Shown piece after piece: positions 31,969 to 41,033 of a DNA stretch of 64,000 bases. The stretch is from assembly GCA_002840285.1 (NCBI GenBank), contig PHAE01000001.1:1-64000 (forward strand), given 5' to 3'. The stretch is from Firmicutes bacterium HGW-Firmicutes-11 (GTDB lineage: Bacteria; Bacillota; Clostridia; Peptostreptococcales; Anaerovoracaceae). A program made the translations under genes and the position numbers. How positions within the stretch are numbered: position 1 is the first letter of the stretch; every line of letters begins with the position of its first letter. The notes under the pieces are model-generated. The model made no database searches. It was not told the origin of the DNA and worked only from the letters and a program-made list of their open reading frames with translations.

Positions 31969-34152
31969 CTATAGGCTGGACCGGTACACATCTGCGACGC
32001 CCTGGACGCTTCTGAGCTGTCGCAGCACCTTCTCCAGCTGGCCGGTATTGGTGAGAGACAAGGTCATCGTGATGGTGGCAATGTTTTCTTTGCTGCTTTT
32101 GGCATTTACGCCGGCGATGTGGACATCCATGTCTTCACAGACTCTGGAAATGTCTGAGAACAGACCTTTTCGATCTTCTGCCAGGATCTGGATGTCTGCA
32201 TTGTAAGCGATGTTTTTCTTCGCTTGATTCCATTCCACCGGGATCAGTCTCGGCTTTTCCGATTCCGGCAGGGAAATGATGTTGAAGCAGTCGACCCGGT
32301 GGACTGAAATGCCTCGTCCTTTGGTTATAAATCCGATGATCTCGTCTCCGGGAACCGGGTTGCAGCATTTGGAAAATCGAACCAGGAGGTCATCCATCCC
32401 CTCCACAGTGATACCGTTAGTAGGAGTTTCATGAACACGTTTCCGCTCTTCGATCGCTTTGATCTCTTTTTCCTTGCCTTTCAGCTCAAGCTGTTTGTCT
32501 TCGTGATAGAACCCAAGCAACAGAGTGGAGACTTTGGACAGCATGACACCGCCATAGCTGATCTGGCTGTAAAGATCATCGGAAGAAGAGATGTTCAGAT
32601 TCTTTGCAACTTTGTTGATCCACTGGGTCCGGATGATCAGTTGCGGATCGTACCCCTTTCTGCGGATGTACTTTTCCAGCATCTCCTTGCCCTTGCTGAT
32701 ATCTTCGCCCTTGTTCTCTTTTTTCAGGTATTGCCTAATTTTATTTCGCGCCGCATTGCTCTTGACGATCTTGAGCCAGTCGATGCTCGGACCTTTGCTG
32801 TTGGAAGACGTGACGATATCGACGATTTCTCCGTTGCGCAGCGTGTAGTCGATTGGTACCATTTTCCCATTGACCTTGGCTCCGACACATTTGGCGCCGA
32901 TGGCAGAGTGGATCTTGAATGCGAAATCCAATGGAGTGGAACCGGCTGGTAGTTCGATCACATCGCCTTTTGGAGTAAAAACGAACACCTGGTTGGAAAA
33001 CAAATCGACTTTCAACGTCTCCATAAATTCTCTGGAATCGTTGAGATCCGTCTGCCATTCCAGCGTTTGTCTGAGCCATGCCAGTTTGACTTCTTCCCGG
33101 TCTTCTTCCACCCCTTCTTTGTACTTCCAGTGGGCGGCGATACCATATTCGGCGATCTTGTGCATCTCCGCGGTTCGTATCTGGATCTCAAAGGGGTCGC
33201 CGTTGTCGTCAATGACGGTGGTATGAAGGGACTGGTATCGATTGGGCTTCGGCATGGCAATGTAGTCTTTGAACCGTCCCGGGATCGGCTTCCAACGGGT
33301 GTGAACGATACCGAGGACTGCGTAGCAATCCTTTACCGATTCCACGATCACACGAACTGCGGTCAAGTCAAAAATTTCATCCAGTTGCTTGCCCTGGTAT
33401 TTCATTTTTCGGTAGATGCTATAGAAATGCTTGTTTCTGCCTTTGATCTCGTAGGCAATGTTCAGATTGTCCAAGCTCTCTTTGATGACGTCGATCACTT
33501 TATTGATGTGATCGATCCGCAATTCCTTTTTCATGCTGACCTGTTTCACAAGGTCATAATAAACATCCGGATCCAGTTCCTTGAGGGCAATGTCTTCCAG
33601 CTCGAACTTCATCGCATAGATGCCCAGTCGACTGGCAAGCGGAGCGTAGATTTCCAGAGTCTCTTTGCACTTCTCTTTGATCTGGCTTTCGTTCATGTAG
33701 TTTATGGTTCTCAGGTTGTGAAGACGGTCCGCCAGCTTTATGATCAGGACACGAATATCCTTGGACATCGCCAAAAACATCTTTCGCAGATTTTCTGCCT
33801 GTCGCTCTTCCTTGCTCTCATAGACGAGAGATCCCAGTTTGGTGACCCCATCTACCAAAACGGCGATTTCGTCGCCAAAATCCTTTTTCAGATCCTCCTG
33901 GGAATAGGGAGTATCTTCCACTGCGTCGTGGAGAAGCCCGGCGATGATCGTGTTCTCATCCATACCCAAGTCTGCCAGGATCTGAGCGACAGCCATGGGA
34001 TGGGTAAGATAATCCTCACCGGATTTTCGCATTTGTCCCTCGTGGATCTCTTCTGCTTTCCGATACGCCCGCTCGATTCGTTCGATGTCGTAATTCGAAT
34101 TTTTTTGCAGAAGCTCTTCGAGGAAGATCTCCATACGTTCCGTGTTTTCCAT
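31969..34152 (-). CDS. relA: RelA/SpoT family bifunctional (p)ppGpp synthetase/hydrolase
   Basis: HD domain, RelA synthetase, TGS and ACT domains; TAG stop. Confidence 0.97.
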   Translation of the reverse strand: MENTERMEIFLEELLQKNSNYDIERIERAYRKAEEIHEGQMRKSGEDYLTHPMAVAQILADLGMDENTIIAGLLHDAVEDTPYSQEDLKKDFGDEIAVLVDGVTKLGSLVYESKEERQAENLRKMFLAMSKDIRVLIIKLADRLHNLRTINYMNESQIKEKCKETLEIYAPLASRLGIYAMKFELEDIALKELDPDVYYDLVKQVSMKKELRIDHINKVIDVIKESLDNLNIAYEIKGRNKHFYSIYRKMKYQGKQLDEIFDLTAVRVIVESVKDCYAVLGIVHTRWKPIPGRFKDYIAMPKPNRYQSLHTTVIDDNGDPFEIQIRTAEMHKIAEYGIAAHWKYKEGVEEDREEVKLAWLRQTLEWQTDLNDSREFMETLKVDLFSNQVFVFTPKGDVIELPAGSTPLDFAFKIHSAIGAKCVGAKVNGKMVPIDYTLRNGEIVDIVTSSNSKGPSIDWLKIVKSNAARNKIRQYLKKENKGEDISKGKEMLEKYIRRKGYDPQLIIRTQWINKVAKNLNISSSDDLYSQISYGGVMLSKVSTLLLGFYHEDKQLELKGKEKEIKAIEERKRVHETPTNGITVEGMDDLLVRFSKCCNPVPGDEIIGFITKGRGISVHRVDCFNIISLPESEKPRLIPVEWNQAKKNIAYNADIQILAEDRKGLFSDISRVCEDMDVHIAGVNAKSSKENIATITMTLSLTNTGQLEKVLRQLRSVQGVADVYRSSL

Positions 34153-34161
34153 AGATGGACC

Positions 34162-36312
34162 CTATTTCCCCTGATAGCGCGGACGGTTGACCAGCCGTTC
34201 CAGCTGGTAATAGACGGGACTTGCGATCGTGATGGAAGATACTGCTCCTGCGAGGATACCGATCATCAAAGGAAGTACAAACTCCCGTATCGATCCACCG
34301 CCAAGCATCAAAAGAGGAACGATAGCGACGACGGTAGTGATCGAAGTCATTAGGGAGCGAACGATAGTTTGATTGATGCTTTTATCGATCAGATCCTCGA
34401 TCCGGTTTTTCTTGAATATCCTCCGATTTTCCCGGATACGATCGAATACCACGATCGTGTCGTTGATCGAGTATCCGACAACGATCAAAACTGCCGCAAT
34501 AAACGGGTTGTTGATCGGTATCTGGAACAGACCATAAAAGGCGACCATGATCAAGACATCATGGATTAGGGCTGCCACAGCTGCCAACCCGAACTTCCAT
34601 TCAAACCGTATGATGATATAAACCAACATGCAGGCGGCGGCGATCAGGATCGCCCGTATCGCGTTGGTCTTCAACAGCGTTCCAACCGAAGGACTGAACT
34701 GTTCCACCGCCAGGACATTGCTTTCATCGATCGAAAAAGCAGTGTAGATATCTGCAAGGACGCTTTGCCGCTGGCTCGTATCCAATGCCTGGGTGGTTCG
34801 GATGATCACTTCTTCGTTTCCATCTCCCGCATGAACGATCGATGCGTCAAGATCATGTGAGCGAAGCACGTCTTGCACTTCATCCAATGTAACGACTTGT
34901 TCCATGTCGATCTGGATCATCGTTCCACCGGTGAAATCGATGCCCCAATTGAAGCCACGGATCACGCCGGAGCTAACACCAATAATAATGACGACAGCTG
35001 CTATGATATAGAAGTACTTACGATGCTTCAGATAAGAAAGCTCTCGCTTCATCTCCATGCGTTTGTTCGTCACCCCGAACATGCCCGGTTTTGCCAGGGA
35101 TTTGGTCTCCACCGCTGTCTTCAAAAGGAATTGTGTAACCAAAACAGCAGTCAAAACACTGACGATGATACCGATCATCAATGTCATCGCAAACCCACGG
35201 ACCGGACCTGTTCCAAATTGATACAGAACCACACCGGCGATCATGGTCGTCAACTGGGAGTCGATAATGGTGCCCATCGCTCTTCGAAAGCCCGTATCAA
35301 CGGCAACACGTAGGGTTTTGCCTTCTGCATATTCTTCTTTGATCCTTGCGAATATGATCACGTTGGAGTCGACTGCCATTCCAACGGACAAGATCAATCC
35401 AGCGATTCCCGGCAGGTTTAAAACGGCAGATAATATAGCGAGCACCCAAAATACGACCAAGATGTAAAGTGCAAGTCCGATATTGGCGACCAATCCCATG
35501 ATCCGATACATCAAAAGCATCAGAATCAAAATCAGACCAACCCCGATCACTCCGGCAACCAAACTATTTTGTAGCGAATCAATGCCCAAACTTGGTCCGA
35601 CCAGAGATGTCTGGACTTCTAAAAGTCCTACAGGAAGTGCGCCAGCCCGAATCAGCAAAGCAAGCTCCGTCATTTCATCGTCGGTAAAAGATCCGGTGAT
35701 CTGGGCTCTCCCTCCGGAAATCACGGAACTGACTTGTGGAAACGATATGACATTTTCGTCTAGAATGATATAGATGACTCGATCCACTTCGCCGGTTTCC
35801 GCATTTATGACCTCGCCGTTGAATGCTTTCCTCGTGGCCTCTTCAAAAGCTGCTGCGCCGGACGCGTCAAACTCCAGATTTACGGCATTGAATCCTTGTT
35901 CATCCTTACCGATCCCTGCGTTTTTAACTTGGCTACCGTCCACAACGACGGATCCGTCCCCAAGAACGAACTGCAACTGTGCTGTTTTTCCGATGGTTTC
36001 GATCGCTGCTTCGGCATCTTCCGCACCGGGAAGCTCGACTCGAATCTTCTTTTCTCCTTCAATGGTCACGATCGGTTCAGACAAGCCCATCTGGTTGACA
36101 CGACCCTCGATCACAAGCTGAGTCTGTTCCATGAGATCAGCCAACTCCGTTCCGGTCGCTTCCGTTTGCGCTTCCATCACAACATAAACACCGCCCTTCA
36201 AATCGAGACCAAGTTTGATCTCATCTTTGAACGACGGACCGATACCGGAAAGACTGACCGCCCAGCCAACTCCAATCAGCAAAATCAATACAGCGGCAAG
36301 CGCTTTCTTCAT
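34162..36312 (-). CDS. secDF: Fused SecD-SecF protein translocase subunit
   Basis: GLDLKGGVYVVMEAQ (SecD) and GIDFTGGTMIQI (SecF) in one 716-aa ORF; TAG stop in frame with relA. Confidence 0.95.
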   Translation of the reverse strand: MKKALAAVLILLIGVGWAVSLSGIGPSFKDEIKLGLDLKGGVYVVMEAQTEATGTELADLMEQTQLVIEGRVNQMGLSEPIVTIEGEKKIRVELPGAEDAEAAIETIGKTAQLQFVLGDGSVVVDGSQVKNAGIGKDEQGFNAVNLEFDASGAAAFEEATRKAFNGEVINAETGEVDRVIYIILDENVISFPQVSSVISGGRAQITGSFTDDEMTELALLIRAGALPVGLLEVQTSLVGPSLGIDSLQNSLVAGVIGVGLILILMLLMYRIMGLVANIGLALYILVVFWVLAILSAVLNLPGIAGLILSVGMAVDSNVIIFARIKEEYAEGKTLRVAVDTGFRRAMGTIIDSQLTTMIAGVVLYQFGTGPVRGFAMTLMIGIIVSVLTAVLVTQFLLKTAVETKSLAKPGMFGVTNKRMEMKRELSYLKHRKYFYIIAAVVIIIGVSSGVIRGFNWGIDFTGGTMIQIDMEQVVTLDEVQDVLRSHDLDASIVHAGDGNEEVIIRTTQALDTSQRQSVLADIYTAFSIDESNVLAVEQFSPSVGTLLKTNAIRAILIAAACMLVYIIIRFEWKFGLAAVAALIHDVLIMVAFYGLFQIPINNPFIAAVLIVVGYSINDTIVVFDRIRENRRIFKKNRIEDLIDKSINQTIVRSLMTSITTVVAIVPLLMLGGGSIREFVLPLMIGILAGAVSSITIASPVYYQLERLVNRPRYQGK

Positions 36313-36406
36313 TTAATGTACCTTCTCTCGTTAAAATACTTACAAAATATTGTACTACTTTTTCGGTTCCCCGACAAGCAGATATGCAATTATCCGAGTA
36401 TGTAAA

Positions 36407-36436
36407 ATCCCCTGTGCCAAGCTGGTACAGGGGATC
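36407..36436 (-). terminator. Terminator downstream of yajC
   Basis: TCCCCTGT-gccaagctggt-ACAGGGGA; minus-strand stem followed by TTTTA. Confidence 0.6.
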
Positions 36437-36449
36437 GTATACATACGTT

Positions 36450-36920
36450 TTATTCCTTTGCTTCTTCTTCGATCCCTTCGACGGTTTCTTCGACAGGTTC
36501 GATGACCGACTCTTCGACCGATTCTACAGGTGCTCCCGCATCTTCGGCCTTCGCCTTATCAAGTCTTTTAGGCTTCGACTTTTTCTGGGCCTCTTCGGTC
36601 TCTTCCTTGGCTGGCTCGGCATCCTTCTTTGTTTTCGGAGTTCTTGCCGCCATGGGCTCGTCTGTGATGACCTTTGATACCGCCCATCTCGTGATTTCCA
36701 GTTTGGTCTTGTCGGACCCAACCTGAATCACCAGCTGTTCGTCACGCAGACGTACAACCGTTCCATAGATCCCGCCGATCGTGATGATCTGATCGCCGAC
36801 CTTTATACTGCTTCTCATGGCATTGACCTGCTTTTCCCTCTTCTTCTGGGGGCGAATCAGCAGGAAATACATGATGAAAATCAGTAGTAGCAAGGGCATA
36901 AAAGTGTAGAGTGTTTCCAT
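36450..36920 (-). CDS. yajC: Preprotein translocase subunit YajC with long charged C-terminal tail
   Basis: LLLLIFIMYFLLIRPQKKREKQVNAMRSSIKVGDQIITIGGIYGTV; start set at METLYTFMP because upstream ORF extension runs through tRNA genes. Confidence 0.93.
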   Translation of the reverse strand: METLYTFMPLLLLIFIMYFLLIRPQKKREKQVNAMRSSIKVGDQIITIGGIYGTVVRLRDEQLVIQVGSDKTKLEITRWAVSKVITDEPMAARTPKTKKDAEPAKEETEEAQKKSKPKRLDKAKAEDAGAPVESVEESVIEPVEETVEGIEEEAKE

Positions 36921-37027
36921 AAGTATCCTCCTCTCGGTTTCAACAAGCATTATAACTGAGATTGGGGAAAAAGGGAAGGTTTTTTTCTTGATTTCCCCAG
37001 TGGTATGTGCTATTATATCGTTGTTGT

Positions 37028-37114
37028 GCCGGCGTGATGGAATTGGCAGACGTGCGGGACTCAAAATCCCGTGGTGGTAACACCGTATCGGTTCGACCCC
37101 GATCGCCGGCACCA
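37028..37114 (+). tRNA. tRNA-Leu (CAA)
   Basis: Cloverleaf GCCGGCG...GACTCAAAATC...long variable arm...GGTTCGACCCC...CGCCGGC A CCA. Confidence 0.93.
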
Positions 37115-37134
37115 TTTTTATTTGTTTCATATCT

Positions 37135-37211
37135 CGGGGCGTGGCGCAGCTTGGTAGCGCGTTTGACTGGGGGTCAAAAGGCCGCAGGTTCAAATCCTGT
37201 CGCTCCGACCA
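37135..37211 (+). tRNA. tRNA-Pro (GGG)
   Basis: CGGGGCG...TTTGA CTGGGGG TCAAA...GCAGG TTCAAAT CCTGT CGCTCCG A CCA. Confidence 0.93.
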
Positions 37212-37283
37212 TTAAAAAAGTTGGTACCGCATGGTGCCAGCTTTTTTAATGGTCGGATTGTTAGGAAGATTTGAACCTGCGGC
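37181..37283. repeat. Long imperfect palindrome: inverted copy of tRNA-Pro 3' half plus central terminator hairpin
   Basis: Left gccgcaggttcaaatcctgtcgctccgaccattaaaaaag; right cttttttaatggtcggattgttaggaagatttgaacctgcggc; core ttggtaccgcatggtgccag. Confidence 0.75.
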
Positions 37284-37308
37284 AGCGGGGGTATCGGGGG
37301 AGAGCATC

Positions 37309-38064
37309 TTACCATATCGTCCAGCCACCATCGATCACTATGGTCTGACCGGTGATCATGGCTGCTTCCTCCGACGCCAGAAAGGCGAATACAGCCCCGA
37401 CCTCCGAAGGTTCGACCAGGCGGCCAACCGGAATCATTCCCAGAACCATGGAACGATACGACGGATCCTCCAGCCTCGTTTTCGTCAGTTCTGTCATTGC
37501 AAAGCAAGGAGCCACTGCGTTTACGGTAATTCCAAACGCCGCATAGTCATAAGCAAGTGTTCGTAGCATCGCGTCGACAGCTCCTTTGCTGGCGCAGTAT
37601 GGCACTTGGTGTTCGCGAGCGACTAGTCCCGCCACACTGCTTGTGAAAAGGATGCGTCCTTTTTTCTGTTCTTTCATCACCGGTAAAACCGCCTGCGTCA
37701 TAAAAAAGCTTCCCTTCAGATTGACATCCATTACAGAATCCCAAAGCTCCTCCGTGATTTCCTCCGAATGTTTCGGGTGGTTCCGGCCGGCATTGTTGAC
37801 CAGAATGTCGATCCGTCCGTATCTGTGTTTCACATCAGCGACTGCTTTATTGATGGAAGCCGGATCCGTGATATCCAGTTCATGTGCATATACGTCGAAA
37901 GCTCCTGCTTTTTTGCACATTGCCATCGTTTCCTCCAGGGAAACACCCGCGCGATCCGTCGGGACTACGATCGCACCCTGTTTTGCAAACACCTCGGCAA
38001 TTCCCTGTCCCAGACCCTGTGCGGCTCCGGTGATGATGACGATCTTTTCTTTTATTCCAAACAT
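37309..38064 (-). CDS. SDR family oxidoreductase
   Basis: VIITGAAQGLGQGIAEVFAKQG, NNAGRN, YCASKGAVDAM. Confidence 0.93.
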   Translation of the reverse strand: MFGIKEKIVIITGAAQGLGQGIAEVFAKQGAIVVPTDRAGVSLEETMAMCKKAGAFDVYAHELDITDPASINKAVADVKHRYGRIDILVNNAGRNHPKHSEEITEELWDSVMDVNLKGSFFMTQAVLPVMKEQKKGRILFTSSVAGLVAREHQVPYCASKGAVDAMLRTLAYDYAAFGITVNAVAPCFAMTELTKTRLEDPSYRSMVLGMIPVGRLVEPSEVGAVFAFLASEEAAMITGQTIVIDGGWTIW

Positions 38065-38981
38065 TTGGCTACCTTCTGATACATGCGGTCCCGATAAAGG
38101 ACCGCTTCCTTGTCTTTTCCGTCGGAATAGTCATAGAAGCCGCGGCCGGTTTTCACACCGTAGTTGTTCTCCTCAAAAGCCTTGGCAAGCAGGGAAAAGC
38201 TCTTGGTTTCGTTGGATAAATCGGCAAAGAGATAGGAAGCGATATTGTGAAAAATGTCCAATCCGCCGTGATCTGCGATCTCAAAGGGACCGAGACATGC
38301 ATATCGTATGCCGAGAGCATATTTCATCACTCGGTCAATGTCCTCCGGCGATGCGATCCCCTCTTCTGCGATATGCAGGCACTCCCGGAGGATCGCAAAT
38401 TGGATTCGGTTCAACACAAAACCCGGTGCGTCCTTGACCATCACCGGCTTCTTATGGATGACGACGCACAGATCGTAGATCGTCTGCGCTGTTTTTTCGT
38501 CGGTTTGCTCCCCCTTCACCACTTCGATCAATGGGATTATGTGGGGAGGATTGATCCAGTGCATCCCAATGAACCTGCGGGGTTGGACCACTGCGGACGC
38601 CAGATCGGTTATGCTCAGGCCGGAGGTGTTACTGGCCAAAATGGCGGATTCCTTAACGAGAACGGACGCCGCCCGCCAAAATTCCATTTTTGCTTCTCTG
38701 GATTCAATGATGGCTTCCGCCAACAGATCTGCGGAGGAAAAAACAGTTTGATCGCTCGTTGGTTGGATTCGCTTCAAAAGCGCTTCCGATTCCCCGGTGT
38801 TCATTTCTCCATTTTCGATTTCCGCTTGCAGATGTGCCTTGATCCTTTGGAGGCCACGCTTCAGTGCTTCCTCTGAAACATCGTAAAGACCGACCTCATA
38901 TCCATGTCTGGCAAAGGTCTCCGCCATTGACGCCCCCATCGTTCCGGCACCTGCCACGACGATTGTCCGAATCGTTTTCAT
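38052..38981 (-). CDS. 3-hydroxyacyl-CoA dehydrogenase family protein
   Basis: VVAGAGTMGASMAETFARHGYEVGLYD; ASNTSGLSITDLA; start at MKTIRTIVVAG, longer ORF start rejected. Confidence 0.9.
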   Translation of the reverse strand: MKTIRTIVVAGAGTMGASMAETFARHGYEVGLYDVSEEALKRGLQRIKAHLQAEIENGEMNTGESEALLKRIQPTSDQTVFSSADLLAEAIIESREAKMEFWRAASVLVKESAILASNTSGLSITDLASAVVQPRRFIGMHWINPPHIIPLIEVVKGEQTDEKTAQTIYDLCVVIHKKPVMVKDAPGFVLNRIQFAILRECLHIAEEGIASPEDIDRVMKYALGIRYACLGPFEIADHGGLDIFHNIASYLFADLSNETKSFSLLAKAFEENNYGVKTGRGFYDYSDGKDKEAVLYRDRMYQKVAKCLE

Positions 38982-39025
38982 TCCATTTTCTCCTTTCCTG
39001 TCATCAGGCCTTCCTCTCAATGAAA

Positions 39026-40090
39026 TCATTTTGAAATCCAGCTTAGAAACGCAGTGCTGTACCGAAGTGTTTTCGTTGGGCAGGCATCCACACAGTGTCC
39101 GCAACCAACACAGCGAAGCGAAGTTACAGGCTCTCCCTTTATGGACCGGCTGTTGATATCGATTGCCATCGGGCAAGTCTGATTGCATTGCTTGCAGTCG
39201 ATACATTCTGTGCGGTTGGTTACTATTTTTTGTCCCGCAACTTTTCCCAACAATGCTAACGTAGTTCCTAAGGGGCAATAATAGCAATATCCTCTGCCGA
39301 TAAAAACGACCCAGAAAAACATCATCATCAATAGTTCGGCGCTCAAGTATTTGTATATTTCCAGTCTGCCGACCAGTTCATAGTTTTCGAATACCGTCAC
39401 ATCACTGAGCAGAAAAATCCAATACAACGTGAATAACATAGCAAGAACGAAAAACGTCCACTTGAGAATGGTCAATGCTCGGATCTTGTTTGGGAGGGCT
39501 TGTTTCCGCTTCCCGATCAAGGGAAACGCCGGCGCGAAGACTTCAGATGCGAACCCGTTAAAAAGGCATATAGTGGAGCATTGCCAACGCCTGCCTAATA
39601 ACAGAGTACCAAAGAACACGACTCCACACACGAACAAATAAAAGATCAGAGCCATTGTAATTCCGGTCGCTCCCCAAATTGGGAATCGGTCGATATAGAA
39701 CGAAGAATTCTCTGACAGCAACTGCAACGGCACCGTCGTCCAAGGCAATGGCATCGCAAAAAAATATAACTCATTGTTGTTAAGAATCAAAGGAGAAGCG
39801 ATATGGACAACCAAAGCTGCAACGATAAAACCTTTCAGATTCTTTTTCCTCATTGTGGTTCGTTCCGTTTTATTCAGCAGTCGGATCGTCAGAATGCTAG
39901 CTACAATTATAAAACCTGTTTTCAGCCAGTTTTCGTAAAAGTGCCAAGCCCATGCAATCAATTTTGCCGTGGCTTCCGGCGCGTTCGTAGCATAGCCATA
40001 GTTCAGTCCCGCAATTAGAATGCATAAAGCAATATACGTCCAAAGAAGGCCCTTCAGGATCTTTCGTTCGCTCTCTGTTTCTTTCATCAT
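39026..40090 (-). CDS. NapH/NosR-like membrane 4Fe-4S ferredoxin protein
   Basis: Multi-TM plus RGYCYYCPLG and two clusters CIDCKQCNQTCP / CVGCGHCVDACP. Confidence 0.85.
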   Translation of the reverse strand: MMKETESERKILKGLLWTYIALCILIAGLNYGYATNAPEATAKLIAWAWHFYENWLKTGFIIVASILTIRLLNKTERTTMRKKNLKGFIVAALVVHIASPLILNNNELYFFAMPLPWTTVPLQLLSENSSFYIDRFPIWGATGITMALIFYLFVCGVVFFGTLLLGRRWQCSTICLFNGFASEVFAPAFPLIGKRKQALPNKIRALTILKWTFFVLAMLFTLYWIFLLSDVTVFENYELVGRLEIYKYLSAELLMMMFFWVVFIGRGYCYYCPLGTTLALLGKVAGQKIVTNRTECIDCKQCNQTCPMAIDINSRSIKGEPVTSLRCVGCGHCVDACPTKTLRYSTAFLSWISK

Positions 40091-40257
40091 GAAAACATTC
40101 CCCGGTAGCTATATATTGAGCTTTTGCGTTACATGTTGTAGTCCATTCTATCAAAAAAACGGACCTTAGTGTTATATTTCCGTTTGGATTGATAAATTTG
40201 TGGCTATATACAATCAATAGTTCGAATATTCATACTTTTTGAGAGAGGGTGACTATA

Positions 40258-40713
40258 ATGAAGAAAATATTGATTCCGGTAGACTTTTCTGAGCCATCAT
40301 CCAGGGCTGTTGCGTATGGTAAAAAAATGGCCTTGGCTTTTGACGGCAAAGTAACGCTTCTCCATGTCGTTCACGACAAGATGATGTACAATGACTCCGG
40401 AGGGCTGACTGCCGCTTCCAGAGCGCCAACTGTCACATATCTTGGCGAAATGCTGGAGAAAGATCGCGCTGATGCTATGGAAATGATGGAAAAGTACAAA
40501 GAGGTCTTTCAGGGCACCGGCGTCGAAGTAGAGTGCATCGTAGTTGAGGGTAGTCCTGCAGACAAAATCGTTGATTACGTAGAAGAAAACCTGATGGATA
40601 TGGTCATAATCGGTTCAGAAGGGATCGGTTCTGCCCTTCGGAGGGTCTTCCTCGGTAGCGTTGCAAACCGTGTGTTGCATCATGTAAAAGTTCCTGTGCT
40701 ATTGGTCCAATAA
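40258..40713 (+). CDS. Universal stress protein (UspA family)
   Basis: KKILIPVDFSEPSSRAVAYG; MVIIGSEGIGSALRRVFLGSVANRVLHHVKVPVLLV. Confidence 0.94.
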   Translation: MKKILIPVDFSEPSSRAVAYGKKMALAFDGKVTLLHVVHDKMMYNDSGGLTAASRAPTVTYLGEMLEKDRADAMEMMEKYKEVFQGTGVEVECIVVEGSPADKIVDYVEENLMDMVIIGSEGIGSALRRVFLGSVANRVLHHVKVPVLLVQ

Positions 40714-40723
40714 CTCAAAAAAT

Positions 40724-40764
40724 AAAGGGCTGTCTCAAATGAAAATTGAGACAGCCCTTTTTCA
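40724..40764. terminator. Strong hairpin terminator (bidirectional appearance)
   Basis: AAAGGGCTGTCTCAA-atgaaaa-TTGAGACAGCCCTTT followed by TT. Confidence 0.75.
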
Positions 40765-40774
40765 TTGCCCGTGT

Positions 40775-41007
40775 TTAGGACGTGATAAAGGGTAGAAACA
40801 GCTTCTAAAAGAATTGCTCTACCCTTTACCCGAGGTTGTACCACAATGGCGTACGCCCTCCTTTCATTTCTACTCCTGATCCGATCATCTGATATTTGGA
40901 CATTCAGACATTACTATCATTGTCTCGGATGCTGGAGCGACTCACTTACTCAGGTTACCCTTTTCTTTGAGTTTCTTCATGATAGCACCATCTTTCATTG
41001 TTGTCAA
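40775..41007 (-). other. Candidate independent small transcript: promoter, 13-codon peptide, hairpin
   Basis: Minus-strand TTGACA-N17-TATCAT (41007-40979), GGATCAGGAG RBS then ATGAAAGGAGGGCGTACGCCATTGTGGTACAACCTCGGGTAA (40867-40826), then AAAGGGTAGA...TCTACCCTTT hairpin. Confidence 0.4.
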
Positions 41008-41033
41008 TAGCGTAATCTGAAATTTCTGATTAT

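Noticed and set aside
33067-34353. 428-aa plus-strand ORF
   Set aside because: Antisense to conserved relA/secDF; hydrophobic Phe/Val-rich artefact of antisense reading.
36921-37193. YajC N-terminal extension in the 247-aa ORF
   Set aside because: Reads antisense through tRNA-Leu and tRNA-Pro; YajC starts at METLYTF.
38982-39287. N-terminal extension of 3-hydroxyacyl-CoA dehydrogenase
   Set aside because: It is the NapH-like gene's 3' region in another frame; the Rossmann motif starts right after MKTIRT.
40724-40764. GGGCTGTCTCAA...TTGAGACAGCCC as an IS terminal repeat or MITE
   Set aside because: Such ends occur in some IS families, but here there is no transposase or target duplication and it fits well as a shared terminator; IS origin is not excluded.
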